Below are positions 47,267 through 58,226 of a stretch of 64,000 nt of DNA, piece by piece. The position numbers and the translations under genes are program-made. Source of the stretch: Mesostigma viride (lineage: Eukaryota; Streptophyta; Mesostigmatophyceae; Mesostigmatales; Mesostigmataceae); NCBI GenBank assembly GCA_009746045.1, contig RPFO01000175.1:3964430-4028429 (forward strand), in the 5' to 3' direction. Within the stretch, counting starts at the first letter, position 1, and each line of letters opens with the position of its first letter. The notes under the pieces are model-generated. The model was not told the origin of the DNA and ran no database searches. It saw only the letters and a list, made by a program, of their open reading frames with translations.

Positions 47267-47580
47267 GGCCACGAGCAGGCCTGCCGAGGTCGCGTGCCAA
47301 GTGCCGACGTAAGATAATATTGTGCGCATGCATTAATTTTCCAATTTCCCACTTCAGTAGCGGTGCAGTGCGCCGTGTAGTGCGCTGGCAGGTGCATTAC
47401 GCATGGAAGTATACAGGATGATGCAGTGCAAATAAAACTCTTCACGGGCTAATTACCTTAGACTAGACTTTGGTCGGTGTTAATTGACCCGCATTTCGGG
47501 TAATACCAAATTGTGCACTTATTATTGTGCGGAAGGTCTTTATTGTCTCGTTTGCCTCGTGTTAACTATTATCTGAGGTC

Positions 47581-48105
47581 GAGCTTGGCACTGGATTCGT
47601 TGTCCACATCGTCGCGTCGCTGCAGCAACACGATGTTTTCTGGCATCCGCGGGCTTTTGGTTCCCGCCGCACATTTGAAAGTGCTGTCCTCCGGCTTTTT
47701 GCCTTTGCACCGTGTGCAGTTCTTGGACGTTTGGAATCATGGCATGGCTAACGTGATGACTGACTAGCTAGACCTTTTCAGTGGTTTTCCATTTGCGGGT
47801 ATTTCCTCGTAAATGGTGGGAGAGCGATCGCAGCAATGGTGCTCACCACTAGACACTCCCGGCCAGTTAGGCTCGAAACACACGCCCTGATCAAGCATGC
47901 TGTTTCCGGCCCCACCGTCTAGGTCATCTAGTCGCTCTACATGTAAGCCAGCCATAATTTCAATGCACACGGATACACATTTCCATCACCATTCATCTTC
48001 ATCATCCTGAACGACTCGAACACGCGGACGTCAAGATAACGGCAGGCTCGAGCTACCATGGTCCGGATTCTCCCGATTTCTGGCCTGCGCTGGTTGTCTC
48101 CTTGA
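47581..48105 (+). mobile_element. Short retroposon, 5'-truncated copy with 14-bp target duplication
   Basis: Flanked by TATTATCTGAGGTC at 47567-47580 and 48106-48119. Ends GCTGGTTGTCTCCTTGA, the family 3' end. Nearly identical over its whole length to part of 20529-21391 in reverse orientation. It lies just upstream of the ASADH/AK gene. Confidence 0.9.
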
Positions 48106-48119
48106 TATTATCTGAGGTC

Positions 48120-49998
48120 AATCAACGTAGCGTTAACAGTATACTATGTAAGAGACCGGGCGCGTATATCCCTGCGCCATGCCTGTTTTCCGGAACAGCC
48201 GGGACGCTACTGTTTGGTCTACTTTGGTCGTCTCATGAAATCTGTACACTGCGTTCCAATTTCATTACAAACTACGGGTACTCCTAGGCATACCGCATAA
48301 GCTTTCCTTCTTAGCTTGCTAGTCCTGAGATCGAGCAGTACCAATGCCCAACGTTGTCTTCCCGCAAGTGCTTTTGCTGTATGAGAACACTCTAGATTGC
48401 TTACGCTGTTCAGAATAATGTTGTCCGTGCTGAACGCGCACGCACCTTTTCGCTGAAATGGTGGGAAGCTCTTTCTCTATCTCGCACTCGTTGAGATAAT
48501 GCCAAATTGTGCGGAAAGCCTCAGTTGTTAACAAGTTGTATAGCAAACCTTCCTCGCCAGGAAGCATGGCAGTCCGAAAGGTTCGGTGCCCCGGGGGAAG
48601 TCGCATCATGTCACGAGTCTAATCTGATCAATCGCCTCATGTCACGTACTTGCGTACACGTCTGATTTGACGTGCCCATGCTCATCGTTTCCTGAATCTA
48701 TGATATGCACATGTGGATCAAGGTTACAGTACATGACATGGCATTGTAAGTAAGTAAAGTACGTAATACCATGGCATTGTAAGTGCATGGCAAATGGTAG
48801 GGCATGACAAAAAAGTGGGAACTGAAGGAAGGAATTATGATCTCATACAATACTGGAAAGGAGCAGATGGAACGCGTGGAAGGTCATCGTCTTCGACACG
48901 AACTCGGTGGACAAAGAAAACACCTCAATGCAGGGTAGTGAGACACACATTGCTTGGCCACAGTTTTCCAAGAGTTTATACCGTTATGACCGTGCATAGT
49001 GAAGTTTTCTAGTAATGATCATCTGCCTCCACATCGATCAATCACAACGTAGACCTTTCCAAAGCCACCTGGTTTCCATCATGCTTGTGATCGGGCCAAG
49101 CCGTATTGGCTGCCTATGTCCAGTGTTGGTTGTCTTGTAGACCATGGTGGATGAATATTGTACAAGAAGTTATCTCTAATTTCCCTCATAATAATAAGTG
49201 TGACAACTACAAACTAATGCTTGAACATTGCATGGAATGGAGATCGGCCTAACAGCTTCGCTGCGCGCATGGCCAGTGTTACACCAATAAAAGGTTGTCT
49301 CCTTGATTAAGTTTTGGCGTTAATACCATTTATTTCAGATGCGATTGTACTTTATTAGCCACAGCCACTACTTGTCTACTAACACTGTACTAAGTGAGAC
49401 AACTATGGCCTGCAGACGCATGTCTTCACAAACACGCAGAACATCATCATGCTCGAGCTACCATGGTCTGGATTCCCCAGTATTCTGTCGCTTCAAATGG
49501 ACTCCTTCAATAGCAACGTACTAGCGTCACGTCGTGGCGTGACGGGGTCGTAAGTTGCCAAAGCTTTCAAGAATTAGTGCTGGCCGGCCATCTTCTTGTA
49601 CATCATGCAGACAAGACGAAAAAAGGACAACCACATAATAAAAGTTGTCTCACTCAACAAAGTCAAAGTCCAGGAATAGTCCGGGTGTCCACGAAAAGTT
49701 GTCTCACTTAATAAGGCAGTGAGTAGATGAAAGACACACAAGCATATCCATGAATCTGGATCTGACTTTATTGAAATAAAAAATCTTGTAAACATGATGC
49801 GAGATTGTCGTGCATCATGCAGAACCAGCATTTATTCGTCGTTGTTTCAAACTCCTAAACCTAGGGACACAACTGCTGCATCGGGAGGCCCTGCATACGT
49901 AACTCATCACATTCAGGTGTCACGTCCGATACAGCCGTCGCTTTCAAAAATGTTAGCATCCAAATGTCAGAAATAAAAATACAAGGAAAAGGTAAAAT
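48120..49998. other. Intergenic region between ASADH/AK and cytosolic PGK
   Basis: No gene seen. It holds worn pieces of the retroposon 3' end (GGTTGTCTCCTTGAT at 49297; CTCGAGCTACCATGGTCTGG at 49451) and TTGTCTCACT motifs at 49645 and 49700. The 3' end of the PGK transcript should lie near 49740-49990. Confidence 0.5.
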
Positions 49999-51198
49999 TT
50001 ATGCCTCGTCAAGCGCAGCGACACCTGGCAGCACCCTGCCCTCGAGCAGCTCCAGGGAAGCACCGCCACCGGTGGAGATGTGGGACATCTTGTCCGCGAG
50101 GCCAGCCTTCTCGACGGCCGCGACGGAGTCACCACCGCCGATGATGGTGATCACGCCCTGTCCCGTGAGCTCCGCCAAGGTCTTGGCGATGGCATCCGTG
50201 CCCACCGCAAACTTCTCAAACTCAAACACGCCCATGGGCCCGTTCCAGATGATGCTCTTGCACTCCTTGAGCTCATTGCTGAATGCCTCGATCGTGGCGG
50301 GGCCGATATCGAGGCCCATCCAGCCCTCAGGGATGTCGTCCGCGGACACGACCTTGCTCTCCGCATCAGCAGCGAACTTGTTGGCCACGTTGACATCCAC
50401 GGGGAGAAGAAGCTTAACGCCCTTCGCAGCAGCCTTGGCAATCAGGTCCTTGGCGAGATCCAGCTTATCCTCCTCGACCAGAGAGGAGCCGACGCTCTTG
50501 CCCTGGGCCTTGTAGAAGGTGAAGATCATGCCACCGCCCAGGATCAGCTTGTCGCACTTCTCCAGCAGGGACTCGATCACGCCGATCTTGGAGGACACCT
50601 TGGAGCCTCCGACGATGGCGCAGAAGGGGCGCGCGGGGTTAGCGACGGCGCCATCGAGGTAATCCAGCTCCTTCTGCAGCAGGTAGCCGGCCACGGAGGG
50701 CTTGAGGAACTCGGTCACACCGGCAGTGGAGGAGTGGGCGCGGTGGGCCGTGCCGAAGGCGTCGTTGACGTACAGGTCGGCGTTAGCGGCCAGCTTCTGG
50801 GAGAACTCCTTCACGTTCTTCTCCTCCTCGGGGTAGAAGCGGACGTTTTCCAGCAGCAGAACGGTACCGTTGGCCATATCGGCCACCGCCTTCTCGACCT
50901 CGGGTCCGATGCAGTCGCCGACCATTGTCACCTTGTTGTGGAGGAGCTCATTGAGCCTGCCGACGAGCGGGGCAAGAGTGTACTTTGTCTCCTTGCCCTT
51001 TGGCCTGCCCAGGTGAGTGGTAAGTAGGACCTTGGCACCATGGTCAATCAGGTACTGGATGGTAGGGATGGCAGCGCGGATGCGGGTGTCATCGGTAATC
51101 TTGGTGCCATCAAGGGGCACGTTGAGGTCCGATCGGACAAGCACACGCTTGCCCTCAAGGTCCTCCTTCTTCAGAGAGCTCACAGACCTCTTAGTCAT
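49999..51198 (-). CDS. PGK: Phosphoglycerate kinase, cytosolic type, 399 aa
   Basis: Converts 1,3-bisphosphoglycerate plus ADP to 3-phosphoglycerate plus ATP, and the reverse. It is one exon of normal PGK length. N-domain marks are [33 protein letters not shown] and [11 protein letters not shown]-domain and nucleotide marks are [35 protein letters not shown] and [11 protein letters not shown]. It begins [18 protein letters not shown], aligning with the mature start of the plastid enzyme, and has no leader, so it should act in cytosolic glycolysis. Both copies look like one green-lineage gene duplicated: several stretches are almost identical at DNA level. There is no ATG further upstream in frame. 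Confidence 0.97.
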   Translation of the reverse strand: MTKRSVSSLKKEDLEGKRVLVRSDLNVPLDGTKITDDTRIRAAIPTIQYLIDHGAKVLLTTHLGRPKGKETKYTLAPLVGRLNELLHNKVTMVGDCIGPEVEKAVADMANGTVLLLENVRFYPEEEKNVKEFSQKLAANADLYVNDAFGTAHRAHSSTAGVTEFLKPSVAGYLLQKELDYLDGAVANPARPFCAIVGGSKVSSKIGVIESLLEKCDKLILGGGMIFTFYKAQGKSVGSSLVEEDKLDLAKDLIAKAAAKGVKLLLPVDVNVANKFAADAESKVVSADDIPEGWMGLDIGPATIEAFSNELKECKSIIWNGPMGVFEFEKFAVGTDAIAKTLAELTGQGVITIIGGGDSVAAVEKAGLADKMSHISTGGGASLELLEGRVLPGVAALDEA

Positions 51199-52372
51199 TT
51201 TGCAACAAATAAAAAGCCCTTGCTAGGAGTGGACAAGCCTCGCAGATGAGCTGCCGACGCTCCCACACGCCGACCTCGCTCCTTTTGCACCCACGTGTAG
51301 CGATGGACGCAGGCGTTTTCGACAGAAAGAAGAACCGAAGAAGTTTCTTCCCGTGACGACTGCAAGAGCTAGCGAAAGTCAAAACATTGCTGGTGCTGCA
51401 TGCCGAGCTGTAAGCAAATGTACTTCTAAAACCTTTCCCAGTTACAAAATCATGGGCGGATATGCGGAGGTACTATACAAATGCCATTTGGCACGTTTCA
51501 AAACAATTGAATAGGAAACCGACTGTTAATTAGAGAGTCGATCGGCCACGCGTCCGGAGAGGCGCTAGCACCAGTCGAGCGCTGTGGTCACTCACCACAG
51601 CTGAGATATGTTTTCCTGTCTCCGCTTTTAGCCAAGTCTTTGCTCGGGTAGTCAAAGGAAACTGCGCAATTTAAGTAGGTAACAAAAAGGGATAGAAGTC
51701 TTGGCTTCCCGCCGGTCCGGGAAAAGAGTCACCGTGCTTTACGACTAGGCCATTTCCAGAGCACAGCAGGCATATTTCAACTAGCTCGGTGGGCCGTCCG
51801 CGATAAACGTGCCGGTTCGATTCAAGCCAAGAAGCACAGTTGCACGAGTCAGCCGGTGCTCCGGTTCTGGCAGGTTTATCTAGTTTGTGTCGATGTAATT
51901 TCTATACTCGCCTCGTGTCTCTCTTGCCACACCAAAAGTGCAAGTTGTCACGCTTCACCTGCATTAGCTTTGTTTGAGGAGTGACTCGACCTGGACCTGA
52001 CGGCGAAACAATCGAGCGTATTTATCAAGGTTTATTGATCGAATTCCCTAATTCATCAATAAAGAATTTTATAATGTCTCGTATTGCTGGATTGGGTGAA
52101 CTCTTGCAGACGACTTTCTTGTAACTGTTTACTCGCGAGTAATTACTTTCTTGTAGTTGTTCACTCGCGCACGCCACGGGCACTGGTGCTACTATTTGCA
52201 ATTTGAGCCCAGAAAGAGGCAGGACAGGGCTAGGTTTGCTGTCTGCAACACACACGCCTGAAAGGTATAAGTTTCCGTCATATTTCTGATATGGCTAATG
52301 TGACCCGCACCACAAGCAAACACATACCGATTACTCCCCTCCGGCCCCCATAATCTTTCTCAATCTCTCTTT
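51199..52372. other. Upstream region of cytosolic PGK
   Basis: Presumed promoter and 5' leader of the minus-strand PGK. No clear TATA element or other gene is seen, and only short unrelated frames occur. Confidence 0.45.
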
Positions 52373-52549
<177 letters not shown>

Positions 52550-52885
52550 GTGGGTGGGTGGGTGGGTGGGTGGGTGGGTGGGTGGGTGGGTGGGTGGGTG
52601 GGTGGGTGGGTGGGTGGGTGGGTGGGTGGGTGGGTGGGTGGGTGGGTGGGTGGGTGGGTGGGTGGGTGGGTGGGTGGGTGGGTGGGTGGGTGGGTGGGTG
52701 GGTGGGTGGGTGGGTGGGTGGGTGGGTGGGTGGGTGGGTGGGTGGGTGGGTAAGTGGGTGGGTGGGTGGGTGGCCGTGGGTTGCCGTGGGTGCAGGGCGG
52801 GCAGGTGTGGGTGTGGGCGTGGGCGTGGGCGTGGGCGTGGGCGTGGGCGCGGGCGCGGGCGTGGGAGTGGGCGTGGACTGGGCGT
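52550..52885. repeat. (GGGT)n then (GGGCGT)n tract
   Basis: About 55 GGGT units to 52772, then GTGGGC hexamers. The plus strand is a long run of G triplets with one- to three-base loops, an ideal G-quadruplex substrate. Frames reading poly-GWVG or THPP are artefacts. Confidence 0.97.
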
Positions 52886-53112
52886 AGGCGTGGGCTTGTG
52901 CATGCGTGCAAACCTTCAATGTCAGGAGGTCAGCCCTGTCTCGAGCATGCCGATGGTACTAAGGTAAACACGAGAAATCACAATACAATGTCATGTGTAC
53001 TGTCATATGTTGCACATACGTGTTCGGGCTCCACGCCATGCTTGAATCCATTATACTTGATTAATCATATCCATGAATGATGATCCTCATCATTTGAACT
53101 CATCCATGATAC

Positions 53113-53276
53113 ATCAAGGAGCTAGACAACCAGCGCAGGCCAGCGATCGGGAGAATCCGGACCATAGTAGCTCGAGCCTGCCGTTATCTTTTCCGCGGTT
53201 TCGAGTCGTTCAGGATGATGAATATGAATGGAGATGGAAATGTGTAGCCTTGTGCATTGAAATTATGGCTGGCATT
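53113..53276 (-). mobile_element. Short retroposon copy, ~164 bp
   Basis: Starts ATCAAGGAGCTAGACAACC and matches 20530-20690. CATGATAC flanks it at 53105-53112 and 53277-53284, a plausible 8-bp target duplication. AATTA repeats follow at 53285-53336, then a 25-base remnant of the same 3' end. Confidence 0.7.
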
Positions 53277-53368
53277 CATGATACTCTATTAATTAATTAA
53301 TTAAAATTAATTAGACCAATTAATTAATTAATTAATCCATGATATATCAAGGAGACAACCAGCGCAGA

Positions 53369-55170
53369 TGATATATATTCATTGAGAATGATAGATTACG
53401 GAGGTGAGATAGGCATGCAACATAAGGAAAAACCCGATAACTGGGAGAATAACCCTGAAGAAATTAATAGTAATCTGACACGGACATCCAAGGATCACGC
53501 CAGCTGCACAAGGTACAACTAACTATACATCACAAAACTTCTCGCAGCAACAGCGCTGCCGGCCCACCATGCAGGCCTGGAAGGGATCTAGACCGCACAT
53601 GTGGGTCGCGACAAAGTCGGCCCGGGTGCGGCGGAATAACACATCAGCCACGGTGCGAGTGAGGGCGAGTGACAGGCGCTGCCGCCAATACGAGGACCAC
53701 GTGCGGGCCGACCACGGGGCGGTCTGACCCTCGAGGTCGAGGCGGTCTTCACGGCGCTGGCAGCACTCGTGGAAAAACCCCGGTGTCTTGGGGCCCATGG
53801 CCCCGAACTCCTCAAGGACAAAGGGGATGACCCGGTGGGGCCCCACATTGCCGTAGGAGGCAAACTTGTCGCGCTCAGCCACAGCGGCAGCAGCGCCGGC
53901 ATCCACAGCCGCCCGGAGGATGTGGCGACCGGAGAGCGGCCGAGCCACGGAGACATCGATGAGCAGGTGGCAACCCTGCCCGGCGTAGTCAAGCACGGTA
54001 ATGTCGGGGCGGTGGTTGGGTGAGTAGAGGGCGGCCCCATCCGCGTCCTCGCACTTGATGGTGGAGTGGGGAAAGCCGAAAGACCGACCGAACCATGGCA
54101 CACACCACCCGGAGGAGAGCGGTATAGAGGAACCAGTTCTGGTTCAGTGCTGGCCACCCATGCACGCGATGTAGTGCGTCCCAGTAGTATCCAGAGCAAG
54201 CCCGCAGCTGCCGCAGGACGCACCCGCCGTGATGAGAGCCGTTGCGGGGCAAAGAGCTGGTGGCGGAGAGCGATGGCGTAAAGGGCCGGAACCAGCGTGA
54301 ACAAAGGGCTCATGGGGAGGGCGCGCAGGAATGCGGACCCCACGCTCCCCTCAAGGGAAACGGAGTGAAGCCAAGCCTTCCCCATATCGTTCAAGCTCGC
54401 ATGCAGACCCATCCAGTCGGCACAGTGTAGTATACCCGCGTAGGTCTTTTGTTGTTTTTCAGCATGAATGCAGGCAGGGAAGACACTAGGACTGACGACA
54501 GTGGACACGCCGGGTGTGCCCCGGGGCAGGCGACGGGGGACGGCCTGAGCGGGGCGGACGAGGTCGCAAGCCTGCTGGATCCCGAGGTAAGAATCCTGCA
54601 CAGCCTGCACACAGGGGAAGGGGCCGGGATGGGGTGACCAAGTCGGGAAGGCGCTGACGGCGCTGGGGACCAACCGGCGGATCTCCGCCCAGGCCGGCCT
54701 GATGAGCAACAGAGCCAAGGAAGGCGGCGGGGGCGAGGCGGGCGGCGCGGGTGAGCCCACACCCGCCCATGCGGCAGGGGAGGGTGGCCAAGCGCATGGA
54801 GTGAGCTGGCAGGCTAGGGCCGGGAAGGAGCACCTGCAAGGCGGCCTGAATGCGCTCGTCATGGCCTTCCGCGGCAAGCCGCACCAAGTGGGGGGGAGCG
54901 CCACGGAGCCAGTGAACCACCCGCGGGTGGGCGCAAAACCACAGGAGGAGCCCTTTGGTCTGGGGGATCCATTCATGAATATATCATTATCAAGCGGCCA
55001 CTGGTCAACATGCTGCGACCAATTTTCCGTGTAGGATACGCTGCCCATGTCCGCAAGGAGGACTTGTACCTCAGCAGGCCACTTATCACCAGCACCATCA
55101 AGCAGCGGCGCCTCCGCGCCTGCTGCTAGTAGGACACTTAGCTCGCACGGTACACAACCAGCCATAGCCT
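53369..55170 (-). mobile_element. Non-LTR retroelement 3' part with restriction-like endonuclease (copy B)
   Basis: Broken minus-strand frames read RLATLPCRMGGCGLTRAA (after the RT of such elements) and later HRPDITVLDY, HLLIDVSVARPL, AAVAERDKFASYGN and VIPFVLEEFGAMGPKT. The RPD...DVSV...K..Y order fits the PD-(D/E)XK endonuclease at the end of R2/Dong-like elements. The C-terminal frame 54101-53523 is intact for 192 aa, while the rest is frameshifted. The RT catalytic core is absent. The 3' untranslated end is shared with 2449-2800. Confidence 0.8.
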
Positions 55171-56763
55171 TAGCCTAGTCCTAGTACAGCCATGCTACGC
55201 CCTGGCTATGTTCAGATTACTTGCCCACGCTATACTTGTTATGCTACGCTTACATGGGTCTTATTGCACCCACAGTTTGCCGGATCGTTAGCGTGTCCGT
55301 TTAGCTAACGCGCCCGATTGCGGCTGTGGCATGCCTTTGGCATGAAGGAGACTGGGGGTCTCTGCCCTTTCTCCTGTAGTGCACACACAGGGATTAAAAG
55401 CACTTCGGTGCTCCGTGACTCCCCAACGGGAGCACGAGTTTAATTAATTAATTAATTAGCTCGCACCAACCAGGTAGACACCTCACGTGGCCCCTCTGCA
55501 GGGCTGCGCCCCGCCCAGGGCCCCTGCTCCGGGCCGGCACCTCCTCACGTGGGCCGGGCCCAGCCAGGCTAGACGCCGCAAGGCCCGCACCTTCAAAGAA
55601 CAGCTCGTAGAGGACATGGGGGGCCTAGCTAGGCCTCTCCGTGATTTGGAAAAAGATGATGGACAAGGCCAAGTGGGCCCAGGTCATTAATTAATTGAAT
55701 AAAAATCCCACGTGACTGCGTCCAGGTCGTAGGGGACAACAAACCCCCTGCAGTAGTGGGAAAAATTAAATTATAACATGCCTCCGTTCCAGGAGATCAT
55801 GTAGCACATATTCCTTGATGGATGGGTGGAGTGGAGGAAGCCGCGTAATCGAACTAACCTAACTCTAAGCTATCTAGTCTAGAAAATCCTAACTACACTA
55901 CTCAGCAAAACGCCTCCTCCTCTTGGGGGCAGGTGGCTTGCCCACAGGGGCTGGCGTGTGAGCCTTGACAATCTTCTGCCACCGCATCTTGTTCTGCATG
56001 GCAGTCCAAAGAAGCTAGCGGGGCATGTTATAATTTAATTTAATTTTTTTTAAATAACCATCAACTAATTAATCAACTAACCACGAACTCAGACCGTACG
56101 TTGGGGAGTCACGGAGCATTTGCACAGGAGTGCTTTTAATCCCGGCCCTGAGTGTGCATGCACAGTTCGGGCAGGGGCCGGGGCAGATCCAGAGACCCCC
56201 CCCTTCCCTTGATCATGCCACAGGGTGCTCAATCGCACCCGTCGAAACGATGAATAACCATACGTGCATGTGTGTTTTCGACAGACGTGCATGTGCATGT
56301 CATGCATACACACTAGCTTGATCAGTACTGCGCAACACCTGACAGCCAGCTCTTGTTTTCAATGCCATCCCGCGGACATGTGCGCATGCATTTAAAATTA
56401 ATTAATTTATGCAAAAATAGTTCATGCAAACGACACATACGTAGCATAGGTGTATAAAGGACACGATAAAAAGGTCGAAATTGAGTTTCATGCGATTGAC
56501 TAGATTGCAATAGAAGGTACAATTAGCCTTCCCACCTGCTTGTCTACATGCTGCGCAGATACAGGCCCTTAGTTTTGCACAGCCAAGCAGTAAGTTGCAA
56601 ACTGTACATGCTAAGACTCTTGAGCATTAGTGAGTTTGAAAGCTTGATATACAGTCCTTGATAATACAACACACAAGCTACAATTTGCTGCCCCCTTCCG
56701 TTCACAGGCAACCTAAAGCAAAATCTGCCCATTAGTCACTGAGATGGCACTGCAACATTGGAT
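55171..56763. repeat. Dispersed repeat ends, no gene
   Basis: 55340-55460 repeats 16050-16160 (GGGGGTCTCTGCCCTTTCTCC, GGATTAAAAGCACTT, GAGCACGAGTTTAATTAATT). 55785-55930 repeats 14863-14950, and 56097-56215 carries the first segment in inverse orientation. AATT/AAATT runs mark 55440, 55687 and 56030. These look like edges of one composite element family. Confidence 0.6.
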
Positions 56764-56779
56764 GCATGGTAACACATAT

Positions 56780-56847
56780 CAAGGAGACAACCAGTGCAGG
56801 CCAGAAATCGGGAGAATCCGGACCATGGTAGCTCGAGCCTGCCGTTA
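56780..56847 (-). mobile_element. Ultra-short retroposon insertion (68 bp) with 16-bp target duplication
   Basis: GCATGGTAACACATAT occurs at 56764-56779 and 56848-56863 on either side of 68 bases equal to the family 3' end (CAAGGAGACAACCAG...CTCGAGCCTGCCGTTA). Confidence 0.93.
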
Positions 56848-57026
56848 GCATGGTAACACATATGCTTGGATGCATATTGTCAGGCTTATCCAAGAAACGG
56901 GATATAAACCAGCAGAAGCACAATGATCATCAACACTGTGGAAGGCAAGGATCCACTCTCCCCCCAATTAAGCTTGACGTCAACGACATGGCACATGCCT
57001 GCCAAGATGCTTGTCTACAATACAGC

Positions 57027-58226
57027 CTACAACTGTGAAGTCGTGCTTCTATTCAAGGTGGCGGGCGTGGGCGCTCCCCCCAGTGCGGGCCCTGTCTCCT
57101 CCGGCGTGACACACCGTGGGGGCATCACCGGGGCCCCCGTATGAACCGCACTGCTGCCACCTGCAACAGCAGCACTGCTACCGCCACCGCCAGTATCCGC
57201 CACAAAATGGCCCATGGGCTGTGCCATCGAGACCAAGATAGGCTGCAGGGTGGCCGAATACCCTAGCCCCAGGGACCGCATCTGCCCGCGTATGTGCGCG
57301 ACCGCGTCCGTCTCGAGCTGCCTCAGGTCGTTATTGTCCTGCCACCGTATGCGCGTCTTGAGCCGGATCTCAAAGTAGACGGCCGACGCGAGCCCGCCGT
57401 TCCCGCCGAGCGCGCTGCCCCCCGAGGTCTGGAAGAAGTCGACATGCGGCATGAGCTGCTCGGGCCTCTCGGCGCAGTACTTGCGCACGGCGCCGTGGAG
57501 CAGGTCCAGGGACTGCAGGGTGGTGTCGAGGTCGACGGCGGCCTGGATCACGAGAACAGCATTCTCAGATCGGCTCAAGTTGACGATCTGGGCGTCGAGG
57601 AGGGATTTGATGGACATGCGCGACAGCTGGCACTCGTTGTCCCTGAGCTCGCAGTCGAGCAGCGACATGGCCATGACCTGGTAGCGCCTCCCGGCGACCG
57701 TCACGTACTCCCCGGGGTCAAAGGGCCGAGACCAGAACATGAACACGGCGCCCTCGACGAGACGGGAGATGGTGGATGCGGTTGCGAACGAGATGGCGAC
57801 GAGGAACGCCGTGAACGCGGTGATGAGCTGGCGGATGTCGTAGTCGAAGATGTCAGCGACCACAACCGTGGACACGACGACCAGCCCGACGCCGAGGAAC
57901 GTGTTCACCAGTGAGAGGAGGCTTGCCATGCTCGTGAGGCGTGACGCCAGGGTCCCACGCAGGGTGAACAGCGCCTTGAGGCCGCGGATGAACTCATCCT
58001 TGGACAGGGAGGGGGGGTCGGCGAGGGAGAGGCCGATGCGGGCCTGCGATGGCGGCCCGGACGCGAGCATCAGCCGCCACGCGTGCTTGGCGAGGCGAGA
58101 GGAGGGGAATCGGGCGGCCCAGTCGTCAAAGGAGAGCTTGCCGTCGATCAAGGTGGAGGAGGCATTGCGCGTGAGGTGCTGCCAGAGGATGTCGGCGAGG
58201 AGGGCCATGTCTGCCATGACCACCAG
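57027..58226 (-). CDS. MSL: MSL channel, exon 2 (pore and C-terminal domain)
   Basis: Starts LVVMADMALLADIL right after the acceptor. Contains the pore segment, FDPGEYV, and a cytosolic domain ending KTRIRWQDNNDLRQLETDAV, then a low-complexity tail. Confidence 0.9.
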   Translation of the reverse strand: MVVMADMALLADILWQHLTRNASSTLIDGKLSFDDWAARFPSSRLAKHAWRLMLASGPPSQARIGLSLADPPSLSKDEFIRGLKALFTLRGTLASRLTSMASLLSLVNTFLGVGLVVVSTVVVADIFDYDIRQLITAFTAFLVAISFATASTISRLVEGAVFMFWSRPFDPGEYVTVAGRRYQVMAMSLLDCELRDNECQLSRMSIKSLLDAQIVNLSRSENAVLVIQAAVDLDTTLQSLDLLHGAVRKYCAERPEQLMPHVDFFQTSGGSALGGNGGLASAVYFEIRLKTRIRWQDNNDLRQLETDAVAHIRGQMRSLGLGYSATLQPILVSMAQPMGHFVADTGGGGSSAAVAGGSSAVHTGAPVMPPRCVTPEETGPALGGAPTPATLNRSTTSQL

